Source: Proteles cristata cristata
Taxonomy: Eukaryota > Chordata > Mammalia > Carnivora > Hyaenidae
NCBI GenBank assembly: GCA_017311185.1
Contig: JAESUZ010000756.1
Location: 2,418,001-2,482,000, forward strand
Reading direction: 5' to 3'
Length of the DNA stretch: 64,000 nucleotides
The notes under the pieces were generated by a model. It worked only from the letters and a program-made list of their open reading frames with translations. It was not told the DNA's origin and did not search any database. The position numbers were made by a program, and so were the translations under genes. Below are positions 10,641 through 21,012 of this stretch, in pieces (position 1 is the first letter of the stretch; the number at the start of each line of letters is the position of its first letter).

Positions 10641-10861
10641 AAAGATACTGATGGTGATTTTCCCCAATTACCCCAGTTCTACCCAGTTTTCGTGGCTTTC
10701 TCCCTCAGCTATTTTAACTCTATTATTTGTTGCCAAATTGGCCACAAATCCTGTACTATGTTGGAGTCAACGTTTGCTGTAATAGATGAATTAAAATTGA
10801 ATGTACTTCTTTTCAGGAATGGATGGGGATTAGAGGTATCAATGGGAATTCATGACTTCTG

Positions 10862-10972
10862 AACTGTATGTATGTGCATGTGTGCATGATCATGTGTGTA
10901 TGTGTATATGTATGAATATACATGCATGTGAGTATGTACTTTGCATGCATGTGTACATGCAAATATTTCCTA
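10862..10972. repeat. Degenerate (TGTA/TGCA)n alternating tract
   Basis: About 110 bp of nearly unbroken alternating purine-pyrimidine dinucleotides (TG, TA, CA) rich in ATGCAT and CATGCATG. It is an imperfect old microsatellite. Confidence 0.75.
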
Positions 10973-11212
10973 GCTCTGTCTATTGTACGGCTCTAGAGGT
11001 AAAGATATCCCAGGAGCAATGAATGTGCCTCATGCCTAAGTCTTGGTCTCTAATACTAAAGGAAATAAGAATCCTCAGAGTAATGGCTGATCAGGAAGAT
11101 ACAAGATGAGCCTAGAGTAACTCGTTGTGTCAGAAAGTAAGGAAGTACTTAAATGCATAATGAGAACATGTCACAAGGAAACAGGAAATCAGCTTTAAAG
11201 GGCTCCACTGGC

Positions 11213-11460
11213 CCCGGCGCCTGAGTGGCTCAGTTGGTTGAGGGCTTGACTTCGGCCTAGGTCATGATATCACTGTTACTGAGTTCTAGCCCCGTGTCGG
11301 GCTCTGTGCTGACAGCTCAGAGCCTGGAGCCTGTTCCAGATTCTATGTCTCCCTCCCCTGCTCATGCTCTGTCTCTCTGTCTGTCTGTCGGTCTCTCTCT
11401 CTCTCTTCCTCTCTCTCTCTCTCTCAAAAATAAAAATAAACATTAAAAAATTTTTAAAAA
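11213..11460 (+). mobile_element. CAN-SINE, S5
   Basis: Plus-strand copy: head GGCGCCTGAGTGGCTCAG, altered B box (GAGTTCTAGCCCC), then a long CT/GTCTGT tract and AAAAATAAAAATAAACATT tail. A short duplication TCCACTGGCC (11203-11212) recurs as TCCATTGGTC (11461-11470). Confidence 0.92.
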
Positions 11461-11470
11461 TCCATTGGTC

Positions 11471-12039
11471 AAATCTAAGACACTTCAAGCATCACAATGA
11501 TTAAATATAGTAATGAACTATAAGTGATTGAAAAAATAGAGATTCATTAAGTCCAAACAGATATTAAATGGATAAACAAATAAATGTGGAGAACAGGGGG
11601 GCTTCTGGTTACAGTAGAATGTTGGGTACTGCCTAGTAAATATGGAAGAGGGCTGGAGACAGAAAATCATCATTTGCCACCATCAGAGCAAAAACTAGAT
11701 TAGGCAAGAATTATAGATGGGGGCTAGCTCTCAAGGGGAGTTTTGAGGAGAGCAGGACACTTGCATGATTTGACGTATCTGCCTGGAGCTTGGAAATTGC
11801 TGGAAAGAGAGAAGGAGGAAATCAGACAGGGGAAAAAATCACCTGAGCCAGTGATCAAAATTACCATGCCCCGAGAGGGACAGTTGTATATCACACATCT
11901 CAGATGTGATATCCCAAGAAGGATATAATACCACCAATGTTGCATGCTGGCTGAAAATGCATAAACTGAATGTACACACATTGAGGCTGTATTAGACCAG
12001 CCCCAAATGAGGAGAAATATTCTTTGGGAAGTTGGTATT
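11471..12039. other. Unassigned sequence
   Basis: No named repeat or exon. Frames at 11724-11981 (minus) and 11743-11928 (plus) overlap head-on and have no domain. Confidence 0.35.
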
Positions 12040-12535
12040 CTTCAGAACTATCACCATGATTCAAAAAGAAAGACAACTGTGGAGAGGTCCTAGATTGAAT
12101 AAGGCTAAGAGGACATAAATAGCAAATGTAATAAACTTACCTAAACTGCATCCCGTGCTAGAAGAGAAAAAGTGCTTTTCAAGACATCCCTGAGATGCTT
12201 GACAGAGTGCGAATACGGATGGCCAACTAAATTCTGCACCAGTGTTATGTGTACTGAAGTTGGAAACCGTACTGTGACTGATGGAAAGGAATGTCCCTAT
12301 TCTTTGAAAATGCACACTTTACTATTTAAGGGTAAAGAGACATGATGAATATAATTTCCCCTTGAATATTTCAGCAAAAAACCAAAAAATCTCTGTGAGC
12401 ATGTATAGAGGGAACAAATGATGGAGCAGAGGTCAATGTTAACACGAGGTGAATCTGGGCAAAAGGTATATGGCTGTCCTTGTACTATTTTTATTCTTCC
12501 ATTTTCTGTAGCCTTGAAATCATTTCCGGAGAACA
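12040..12535 (+). mobile_element. Old L1 (L1M-type) 3'-end-like relic
   Basis: The end block caatgttaacacgaggtgaa, gggcaaaaggtatatggctg, ccttgtactatttttattct follows the order seen in 3' ends of old mammalian L1 families (the 'ggtgaagggtatatgggaactctctgtactatttttgc' type). Non-coding. Another ancient repeat with a similar end is possible. Confidence 0.5.
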
Positions 12536-13189
12536 CATCTTATTTGTTTTAAATGCACTGCCGCACATCAGAGACGGTTCTGTCCCCATTTCTGTACACC
12601 TCCAGGACCGTCCATGAATTTGTGCCACTGCCTACCTGGATCTCTTAGAAACTCTGTGTGTCTGTCTCTGGGACGTGAGGCTGTCGTTTCCCTCTACCCC
12701 ACGTGGAGGGCACCCACGGCACCAGTAACACGGCGAGGTGACCAGGAGACCTTCACCGAGGGCTTGGAGATAGAAAGGGGGTTACCCCGTAGCATAACCA
12801 ACAATTCAAAACTGCATGTAAGATATTCCTGCCCTTATCTTTTTCTGGACACCTGGGGAAACTCTCTGGCTCAGTTCTTCAGCCCCTCATCAGCCAGACT
12901 CTTTCTGAGTCATTTCCTCTCCACACACTTGCTCCTGACCTCGCCCCCATTGTGCCACTCAGCTTCGGCCTCCCCTTCCTCCATGCCATGGCACCCAGCC
13001 TGGCCACCTCCCTGCCACAGAAGCCTCATCGAAGACCATCAGCCTTTCTACCGGACATGCTGGAGTCCTTTCCTTAAGAAGACAGAAATCACTACCACCA
13101 GATTTTGGGTCTAAAACACCATTTTGTCCTGCTCTTGCTATAATACTTTTCCACTGCTCCCGAGGCTGCAAAGTACTTTGAAGACACAA
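12536..13189. other. GC-richer unassigned block with a 166-codon open frame
   Basis: The plus-strand frame 12614-13114 (166 codons) is the longest in the window. Its product has no recognisable domain, no transmembrane segment and no signal peptide. It is rich in Ser, Pro, Leu and Arg, as expected of chance translation of GC-rich DNA. No Kozak-like start, TATA box or poly(A) signal frames it. A minus-strand frame (12959-13189) overlaps it. I treat it as non-coding. An untranslated exon or enhancer cannot be excluded. Confidence 0.4.
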
Positions 13190-13496
13190 TTTTATTTAAA
13201 AATCACAAATCCCCAGAACATAGGTACGACTCTGATTCCTATTTTCCAGGCAACACAACTGACATTTATCAGTATGGTGGCCAAGGTCTCATGCCTGCTA
13301 TGACAAATCCTTCTGAGCCTCTCTATGTCTCTACTGAGATGGCTGCCCTCCAATTCCAGAGATGCAAATAATACAAGGTGTGAGATGTCTGCAAAGAGAA
13401 ATATGTGTAGTGTAGGTGTGGCATGCATGTTTTTTAAAACCACTTAGTTTGCTATACTTTAATTAGCGTCCCTAGGAAATAACATGGGAAGAACTC
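13190..13496. other. Unassigned sequence
   Basis: An 83-codon minus-strand frame (13192-13443) has no recognisable features. No repeat recognised. Confidence 0.3.
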
Positions 13497-13514
13497 TGCT
13501 GCCATCTAGTGGAT
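13497..13514 (-). promoter_or_regulatory. CTCF-like binding motif (reverse orientation)
   Basis: The plus strand reads TGCTGCCATCTAGTGGAT. Its complement, CCACTAGATGGCAGCA, closely fits the known CTCF core (CCASYAGRKGGCRSY). It lies in unique sequence, not inside a recognised SINE. Occupancy cannot be judged from sequence. Confidence 0.6.
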
Positions 13515-13774
13515 ACTCTACACCATGACCCTTATTAAGACCTGTGATTTCGCTTTCCCTGGGGAAAACCCGAAAATGTCATCTACGGGTATGGTGTCCA
13601 TTCCATTTTTATGTCATATCTAAGGGGCACACGCGTTTCAAGGAACCATATTACAGTGACCTCTGGAAATTAACCTGTGGTGCCAAATGCCTGTCACCAA
13701 TATGTTTTCATGTTGGAGCATTTTTCGCCCAATGATTAGCACTATAAGATCTTGTATAAATTTTTTACATATCT

Positions 13775-13915
13775 AAATATTTAATCTTCATAATACACAT
13801 AATACACACATAATACACTTGTGCAGTAGGTGTAAGTATCCCAATTTTATAAGAAGATCAAAGAATTTGACTTTCTCAAGTCTTGTAGTTAATTAACAAT
13901 GAGGTTTACATATAA
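13775..13915 (-). mobile_element. MIR-like relic
   Basis: A taatcttcataatacac block, then gtgcagtaggtgtaagtatc, then ccaattttataagaagatca, matches the order of the reverse-complement MIR core (cctcacaa...ggtactattatc...ccattttacagatgag) with heavy divergence. Confidence 0.55.
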
Positions 13916-13933
13916 ATTCACTTCTTAATTCGA

Positions 13934-14066
13934 GCTGAGGCTTCCTGCCCTCCCCGCCCCCCCCGTTTCTTCCTCCCTCCCTCCTGCCCCTTTTCCTATA
14001 CTCTTTTCTTGGCTCCCTCCCCTCCTCCTTTCCTCTCTTTCTTCCACCTTCCTCTCTTCTTCTTGA
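13934..14066. repeat. Polypyrimidine (C/T) tract
   Basis: About 130 bp almost wholly C and T on the plus strand, with TTCCTCCCTCCC and CTCCCCTCCTCC units. Such tracts can form triplex (H-)DNA and often sit in nucleosome-poor DNA. The minus-strand Glu/Arg/Gly-rich frames over it are composition artefacts. Confidence 0.9.
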
Positions 14067-14426
14067 CCTGTGTGTATAGGGTCTGAGGCAGGATCTGTTG
14101 ACCCCGCTGTGCCACACCCGGCTGCCTCGCTCTGGCCTCCCTAGTCTGGTCTAGGAGACCTGGGGGTGCCAGAGGTGGGGTCTGGGGGAGCCTTGTTCTC
14201 CTGATACAGGTGCTGGCTTTTCTTTGCCCTTCCACCTTCCTGCAATAGTGAAATGAGACTTGTGATAGCTGGGGCTGATTTGGCTGAGCCAATGAACATA
14301 CAGCAGCAGGCACCCCCGCCCCCCGAAGAAACGTGGCTCTTTCGTTCCTTTGACCTCCTGACGGCAAAGTTTCTCAACCATGAACCTGTAGCCTTCCTGA
14401 TGGATATATTGCCCAGATCCTCACTT
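14067..14426. other. Unassigned GC-rich segment after the polypyrimidine tract
   Basis: About 350 bp richer in GC than the surroundings and apparently unique. Frames of 61-123 codons run on both strands and share no domain. It could be a regulatory element, but no motif set supports that. Confidence 0.35.
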
Positions 14427-14438
14427 CATCTTATGTAG

Positions 14439-14642
14439 GTTTTTTTTTTTAATGTTTATTTCTATATTGTGTGTGTGAGAGAGAGAGAGCACACTGGGGA
14501 GGGACAGAAAGAGAGAGAGAGAGAGAGTCCCAAGCAGGTTCCATAAGCATGGATCCTGATGCAGAGCTGGAAGTCGCAATTTGCGAGATCATGACCTGAG
14601 CCAAAGTGGTACAGTTAATCAACTGAGCCATCCAGGAGCCCC
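14439..14642 (-). mobile_element. CAN-SINE, S6
   Basis: Minus-strand copy starting with a T run and AATGTTTATT, with GTGTGAGAGAGAGAG tract. The duplication CATCTTATGTAG (14427-14438) recurs as CATCTTATATAG (14643-14654). The B box is degraded. Confidence 0.92.
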
Positions 14643-14654
14643 CATCTTATATAG

Positions 14655-15191
14655 TTTTCTATCAAAAATATACATGAGGTTTGAGAGAGAGAGAGAAAAA
14701 AAAATAGAAGCCATTAGGGGAACTAAAAGCATATTTTCCCTTAAATAAGACTTGATAATAGCCTGCAGAGTCAAACTGGGTTAGTTTTGTAAATCATTTT
14801 CTGAAACCCCGAGGCCACAGACATTCAACCAGACCAGAAAATAACAGCCTTGACCCTGGCCCCTATTCCTTCCTTGCTGCTCCTTGGTATCGATTCTTTC
14901 TTCCTCATGAACTCACTTCCTGATGCTGAGAATGGACACAAATAGCTCTGCACAGCAAAACCATTACAAGTTTTCATCCTCACTGTCTGGGGACCGTTCA
15001 CACAGAGATCAAACATGGGAACGGACACAAAGCTCTGCCTCTTTCATCCAATCCACCTCTCCGTAGGCCCTAAGTGCCTCTGCCGGCTCAGTGACCCCGA
15101 GCTGAGCTCAGGGAGGAGTCCTTAAGGGCTCCTGCTATCCCCAGCCGCTCTGTACTCTGCACCAAGAAGACCTCAAGGCTGTAAAGCAACC
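14655..15191. other. Unassigned sequence
   Basis: Contains a small GA/A-rich patch at 14684-14706. No repeat family or exon recognised. Confidence 0.35.
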
Positions 15192-15215
15192 AAAAAAAAA
15201 AAATTTTTTTTTTTT
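15192..15215. repeat. A12T12 perfect palindrome
   Basis: Twelve A followed directly by twelve T. Rigid, nucleosome-disfavouring DNA that can extrude as a cruciform. It may represent two abutting retroposon tails, but no flanking SINE was recognised. Confidence 0.9.
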
Positions 15216-16218
15216 TGATGTTTTAGGGATTGCAGCTGGAGTGACAGAAAGTGGACTCCCAAGTTGGGAATTGGGAGTGGGGAGCACAAACTTAAACAGG
15301 CAACAATCTCACGGTTACATAAGTTGTTTTGTAAGAATCATGATTGGTGCTGGCAGTTACACTGACAACCCAATGCAGGACTGGTTATCTGACTAACAGG
15401 TGTTACATTATCTCTATTTCCCATCACAGTAAAAGACTGTGTTCCAGGAGGTGGTCTGATTGCTATAGTGAAGTTGTAACTGACAAGTTGCAATTAACAG
15501 AAGTAAAAAAAAAAAAAAATCTCAGTATTTCAAAAGCTGAGACAGCATCAGTGCGTTGGACCTGCTTCCTCCATCTCCTCCTGACTCTCTCAGCCATGAT
15601 AACTTCACTCTGGAATCTTCTTTCAGAGTCTAAAGCCACTGAGGTCCCATGGAGCCCCTCAGGCACTTCCTGAGGCCTCCCACAAGCCCTATTCCAAGTC
15701 CTGTTTGGGGTCTCAGTTCCCCTCCTCTGCCTTGTACTTTTTCACCTGGAATTCCAGGCGCCATGGACAGAACCTTTGTTGGAACTGTTCATTTACTTCA
15801 TCTTTTCCCCTGGAAGCCGTCTTGGCTGTACCAGCGTCCTCTGTCTTCTGAGCAGAACTTCTGTAACTCCAGACCAGACCCATGGAGAGTTTAGATATTT
15901 AGCATGCGGGTGTTTTTGTACAGACTAATTCACATGCTTTTGGATGGTGTGTCATCCTACTAAATTAACATCCTGTCACTCTTTCAAACACTAGGGTGTT
16001 CCTCCTGGGGAAAACCAAGCACAGGCACCCGTGGCCATGCCTCAGGAATGCTCCCCTCTCCTCTCTACATGGCAGCAGCGCCACAGTCTGCTGGGAAGGT
16101 GCGCTGCCCCTGACCCAGTGGTCAGAGCTACAAAATACGGCTTCAGTGTCCAGCTGGCAAGGGTTTTGGTTCAGTTGCTGCCAGATGGGCAAAGCTCAAC
16201 AGTAGTTCTTACAGAGGC
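15216..16218. other. Unassigned sequence, 1 kb
   Basis: Relatively GC-rich, apparently unique. Several 61-122 codon frames overlap on both strands (15344-15673, 15649-15894, 15996-16205, 16031-16399) without recognisable domains. An A13 run lies near 15507-15520. Confidence 0.35.
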
Positions 16219-16260
16219 TAAATCATTCCTGGAGGGTACAGAGTTAAATCATTCCTGGAG
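16219..16260 (+). repeat. Short tandem duplication, 26-bp period
   Basis: TAAATCATTCCTGGAG occurs at 16219-16234 and again at 16245-16260, separated by GGTACAGAGT. A local duplication with no obvious function. Confidence 0.9.
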
Positions 16261-16979
16261 AGCTGAGGTCAGAGAACCTGTGGCTGATAGCAAAAAGAAA
16301 AAAAAGAAGAAAAATTCAAATGGGCTATGTAAGGAAACAGAGGTCGAGAACTTCTTATCTACTGGGGGAGGCTACACCCTTCCAAGGGCCAAGTCCTAGA
16401 AGCATCGAATAACTGAATTATTTCTTTGCTCTCAGTATCTATGCATCTGAGCCTGTGTTAACCACATCCTTCCTTTCCACTGTTTGCCAGGGAGGACACA
16501 CCAGAGATGAGCAGGTGGAGCATTTGCCATGGTTTTCTGTGACTTTCATGGCTTCTGTGGCTACAGGGCACGTCCTGGTCTAGATGGAATATGAGGCTGA
16601 AATGCCAGCTGTTGCCTTTACTTGTTCTAAGGATGTGGATCAAACCTGTCTTGCTTATAGACATGAATTGTGCTGTCAGATGGCAGGCCACTGATCTGGA
16701 TCAAGAAAAGCCATCTTGAAAGTGGCCCTCTGGCTAAGAAGTGGGACTGGATTGATTCAAATCTTAATCGGTGATCATGGGATTGGGGAACTAGAAGGGT
16801 CATGCTCTGTGGGTTTTCCAGCGGTGCTCCCCAGAATACTGTAGGACGAGAGTCCACTCAGGAGTTGCAGGGATGGAGATGGGGCAAATGGGCAGAGTCT
16901 CCCAACCACTCACCCCTCCAACTGGACAGCTCTCCTTTTATTGGTTCCACACTTTCAATTACAGCAAAGTGGGTAGGAG
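16261..16979. other. Unassigned sequence
   Basis: An A/G-rich run at about 16290-16316. Otherwise no repeat or exon recognised. Frames at 16458-16691, 16627-16857 and 16802-17011 are featureless. Confidence 0.35.
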
Positions 16980-17135
16980 CCCTGAGTGTTAAGTCAGATG
17001 ACTGGGCCTGATCTTGAGGGCTATTCAACGTCTATATGCTTCAGTTTGTAAAATGAGGATAATATTAATAATAACTAAATTTTATATAACATTGATCAGG
17101 TGCTTGGCATCATAGTAAGCACTTTATATTTACTT
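16980..17135 (+). mobile_element. MIR relic
   Basis: Plus-strand MIR order: tatatgcttcagtttgtaaa, atgaggataatattaataat, then tgcttggcatcatagtaagc, the cctcagtttcctcatctgtaaaatg...cctggcacatagtaagc layout. Confidence 0.7.
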
Positions 17136-17445
17136 ACTATTAACCATTCGATTATTTACATTTAATGTGAGACACACGGCTTTGTAGCAGAAATCCTGCT
17201 TACGGAAGTGTTAAGTTCTAGAGTCAGGTCATGAGTGAAGAAAATACATATATTTGGAATGACTCCTGCGAAGTCCTTAAAGTTCTCATAGAATCTGATA
17301 ACTTTTTGCAGGGTTTTATAAATCTAGGCTTGCATGAGTTTTCCTCTTTGCAATGTGGCAATTGTTAATGAGCCTCAACTAATGTTTCATTTTTCTCCTT
17401 CAGTGTGCTGGTAAAACAATTTTAACTCATTCACCTGGCCATCTG
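17136..17445. other. Unassigned sequence
   Basis: No repeat or exon recognised. Confidence 0.3.
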
Positions 17446-17460
17446 AAAGTAGATGGTCTC

Positions 17461-17680
17461 GGGGTGCCTGGGTGGCTCAGTCGGTTAAGCATCTGACTTC
17501 AACTCAGGTCATGCTCCCATAGTTCATGGGTTCGAGCCCCACGTCGGGCTCTGTGCTGACAACTAGCTCAGAGCCTGGAGCCTGTTTTGGATTCTTTAGC
17601 TCCCTCCCTCTCTGACCCTCCCCTGCTCACGCTGTCTCTCTCTCTCTCTCTCAGAAATAAATAAAAACATTTAAAAAATG
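17461..17680 (+). mobile_element. CAN-SINE, S7
   Basis: Full-length plus-strand copy: head GGGGTGCCTGGGTGGCTCAG, B box GGTTCGAGCCC near 17530-17540, then ctgacaactagctcagagcc and CT tract, tail AGAAATAAATAAAAACATT. The duplication AAAGTAGATGGTCTC (17446-17460) recurs as AAAATTGATGGTCTC (17681-17695). Confidence 0.95.
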
Positions 17681-17799
17681 AAAATTGATGGTCTCGATGG
17701 TCAGAAACCCTTAAAGTCCATTCATTCTTTATCCAACATGCAAGGACTTTTTAGTAGCTGACATTTTTGAGTTTACTATTTATTTACTATTTGCTCTGG

Positions 17800-17960
17800 A
17801 GTTTATTGTGTTCTATTCTGAGCACTTCACATATATTAAATCACTCAGTCTTCAAAACGTGCTATGATAGTTATTACTATCTTCATTTTACAGATGGGGA
17901 AACTGAGGCATAGTATGTGACCAGATGTGAGCCCAAGTAGCCAAGTTAGAGCCCCTTCCC
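17800..17960 (-). mobile_element. MIR relic
   Basis: Reverse MIR: tgagcacttcacatatatta, then ttacagatggggaaactgag as the conserved core, then gcatagtatgtgacc. One of the best-preserved MIRs here. Confidence 0.85.
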
Positions 17961-18104
17961 TCACTGCTATGCTAAGCTCAGTCATTTCCACTACATAAGT
18001 GATACAACAGAAGTTTTGCAAGATATGTAGTTGAATTTGTGTAAAACTAAATGCCATTGGGATGCTACTCCTTGAAAATATATCTTATTTAGTATTTCCC
18101 ATAA

Positions 18105-18205
18105 ATATCGGTATTAGACTCATTTTATTAATAGAAAAACAAGACTGAGAAGGCTAAAGTCTTGTCCAAAGTTCTCTACTACCACACGATAGAACTGAGA
18201 CAGGC
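18105..18205 (-). mobile_element. MIR-like relic
   Basis: Reads cattttattaatagaaaaac then gtcttgtccaaagttctc, which fits the reverse MIR core weakly. A related plus-oriented patch (ggttaaatgagatgatgatg, 18270-18290) lies just downstream. Confidence 0.5.
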
Positions 18206-18715
18206 TAACACGTATTAATGACGATAATAGTATCCTCTGGTATCCAGCCTCCTGGGCCAGATGGCAGCAGGGGTTAAATGAGATGATGATGGAGAAACCC
18301 TATCATAGGTCCTAGAGCATAATAAGGGTGTAACGTTAATTGAATCATAACTGGACTCCCAGGAGTGGACTCCGAGTCAGAGAACAGGGCATTTATTATG
18401 GAGTGTTCTTGGATCAATACATGAGGCAGGGAGGGGAGGGAAGGGAGATCAGCCAGAAGGGCAAGTTCAGCTGCAATAAAGCCCTAGCCAAGTCCTTGGG
18501 CAATCCCATGGGAAGCTTTGCAGTTGGAATGGTCCCTTTAGAATTGTCATAAATTGAAGTTAGGGAGCCAGTCCTTATAACCTCAATACTGTATTGATCA
18601 GTCATTGGACAAAAGCTGCCCTTGAAGGAGGTGGGGTCTGTGGTGAGGCAGTATCCAGAGAGGTCTGACAGCTGAGGGCTGTCTGCTATTGGCTGCTGAA
18701 GGAAATGACCTTCAT
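18206..18715. other. Unassigned sequence
   Basis: No exon or named repeat apart from the weak MIR-like patch near 18270-18335. Frames of 63-70 codons on opposite strands (18340-18605) are featureless. Confidence 0.35.
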
Positions 18716-18947
18716 TTACTTATTTTTAAGTTTCTTTATTTGGTGAGAGAGAGAGTGTGTGTGTGTGTGTGCATGCAAGTGGCACACATGGGGGAGGGGC
18801 AGAGAGAGAGGGAGAGAGAAAATACCAAGCAGGGTCTGCGTGCTCAACACCGAGCCTGATGGAGGCTCGAACTCACAAACTATGAGACCATGACCTGACC
18901 CAAAATCAAGAGTCCAACGCTTAACCAATGGAGCCACCCAGGTACCC
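18716..18947 (-). mobile_element. CAN-SINE, S8
   Basis: Minus-strand copy whose internal tract has expanded to (GTGT)n at 18754-18770. The head, the reverse of GGGTACCTGGGTGGCTCC, is at about 18930-18947. Flanking duplication is not clear. Confidence 0.92.
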
Positions 18948-19466
18948 CAAAGTCGTTTCTGAAGAGAGAAACTGTGTCACATTATTGCATAACTGGTTTT
19001 ATTGATACTTAAAATATTTATTTTTATGAGTATTATCATTATTATTGGCCTCATCACAAGATTTTGTTTGAAAAATTTTTCGTCTTTAAATATTTCAAAG
19101 TTTCTGATTTAATTCAGCTAATTTGATCCTATAGGAGATGGGGAAATGGAGCCTGGGAGGGCTGAGTAGCACCTGGAGCTCCAACTTAGTCATGTCAAGG
19201 CTTAGATGATGGCCAAGGTCTTTACATTCCCCTTCTGCATTCATTTTTTTGTCTCTAGTTCTTCCTGCCCTAACAGCCAGGTGAGCCACACCTGTGTCAC
19301 AGTCTCACCCATGCACCTATAAGAGAAATATCCCCAGACGCTTCACTGGAATACTGACACGTTTCAAACTCCAGCCTTCACATCACTAGACATGTAGAGA
19401 CTAGAGATGCCAGGGAAGACATAGAATCTACTCTGACTCTGGGATTTATAGAAATAGGATTCATAA
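18948..19466. other. Unassigned sequence
   Basis: AT-rich. A weak reverse-MIR-like patch may exist at 19125-19165 (ggagatggggaaatggagcc). No exon recognised. Confidence 0.3.
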
Positions 19467-19515
19467 AATTTATAACCATGAAGGCCTTTAGAGGGAACTT
19501 CCATGGTTATAAATT
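19467..19515. repeat. Stem-loop, perfect 14-bp arms
   Basis: AATTTATAACCATG (19467-19480) is exactly complementary to CATGGTTATAAATT (19502-19515) with a 21-nt spacer. It is too short for a canonical microRNA precursor. Confidence 0.8.
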
Positions 19516-20839
19516 AGGTATGGTATAAATTACACCATAATGTGTATTTCCCTGAAAAGCAGCATGGAAATGGAGATGTTGGGATGTTAGTAGTAGTATT
19601 CTCATTATGCAAGATTTGAGGCAAGTCTGTGTCTGTAAACACTTGCCTCAGAAAGATAGCATTTTAATATATAAGTGTAACCATGAAACATTATCAAATC
19701 ATTAGCACAGAAATAAAAGATCAGAGCTGAGAAATCAAAAGGAGTGTGTGCCTGGGGGAAGGGAGGTAAATATGGTCTCACTCCTAATCTTAAAATAGTG
19801 GCGGCTGTTGAACACAAAAGTTAACTCTGAACTTTCTGGTAGCCGAAAAGGACTCAGAGTTTCTCGGCCCTCTTAACACTTTTTTAAGGAGAAGACCAGG
19901 ACATCAGAGAGACCTGAATCCCAAGCTTAGGAAGAGTCCCGCTTTCCTAGGTTTATTTGGGGACTTCTCTTGCCCACAGCAGACAGGGTAGCCCTAAATT
20001 TAATCTGAAACTCAGTGCAGGGAGGCGTGTCTGTGTGTCTGTGTTGGTGTACGTGTGTGCGCTGTGTGTGCATGTTTGAGTCACCATATGTATATCTGTG
20101 CAAATCTGCTGTGGCTTAAAATGTCTCAGCCAATCACGTGTTCTGTGCAGCACCCAGCTATAGGTGCCCCAGGAATATTCAACAAGCATTAACCGTGTAG
20201 GAGAAAATACTTTACTGATACCAATTTCCAGGCAGATGACAAGTGCAATTGTCCAGTTGCTATTCTTGCCCCAGGGGCCTGAGCAGGATGTGTTAATGAG
20301 GCCTGGGCTGCCGCAGGCTCTCCATGAGGCTACTTCTCAATCATTTAGCCATCTGATCATTCCACCCCCGAGCCACGGCCCCCACAGCAGAGACTCAGGT
20401 AGAGCTCACAACAAAAGTGCAGGAAGCTTGAAATGGTGAAGATTCTACAGAATGCATTTTCCTTTAAAACGCGGCATTAGGACAACACACTTTGACTGCC
20501 CTTAACACAGACTCCACAATGGCCCCTCAGGAGCCCTAAGGGTCTGATGACAAGTTCAACACCACTGTGTGCAAGTGATATGTTGTCTGAACTTCCCTGT
20601 ACCCACAATTATTGACTGAAACAATTGGAAGAGGTGTCTTTCTTCTTTCCTTTTGTTAAGACATGTTTGTACCCCTAATGGACCATCTTCAAAGACAGAA
20701 GACAAATGTCTATGGTTCTCTTTAATATGCCACTTGACAAAAGGGCTGAGTGGTATTAGAAATTTTTTTTTTTAATGCCAACCTTACAGCAAGCAGTGCT
20801 AAGGTCTTCCTTTGGTAGCCTTATCCCAATAATAAATGA
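19516..20839. other. Unassigned sequence, 1.3 kb
   Basis: Includes an imperfect TG-rich patch at 20028-20076. A 91-codon plus-strand frame (20164-20439) and a 78-codon minus-strand frame (19953-20189) have no recognisable domain. No repeat family recognised. Confidence 0.35.
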
Positions 20840-21012
20840 TGTTTAGTGAGCTTCTTGCAGGGTGCCTAGTGCTGGGGTGAGCGATCGGCATGTATAATTC
20901 CATTTAATCTTCTCAACAGCCCTGGGAGGCAGGTACTATTATCATCCTGATTATCAATGAGGAAATTGAGGTGTAGAGACTAATTTGGTCACGATCACTT
21001 AAGCAAAGGAGG
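20840..21012 (-). mobile_element. MIR relic
   Basis: Reverse MIR: gggtgcctagtgctggg, ttaatcttctcaacagccct, gggaggcaggtactattatc, then caatgaggaaattgaggtgt. All core blocks are in order. Confidence 0.85.

Noticed and set aside
12614..13114. Protein-coding gene on the 166-codon frame
   Set aside because: No domain, no splice-site, promoter or poly(A) context that I can support, and residue composition matches translated GC-rich noncoding DNA. Kept only as a finding to test.
13893..14367. Arg/Glu/Gly-rich and Arg/Lys-rich proteins on the minus strand
   Set aside because: Their composition is dictated by the polypyrimidine tract. No other evidence of coding.
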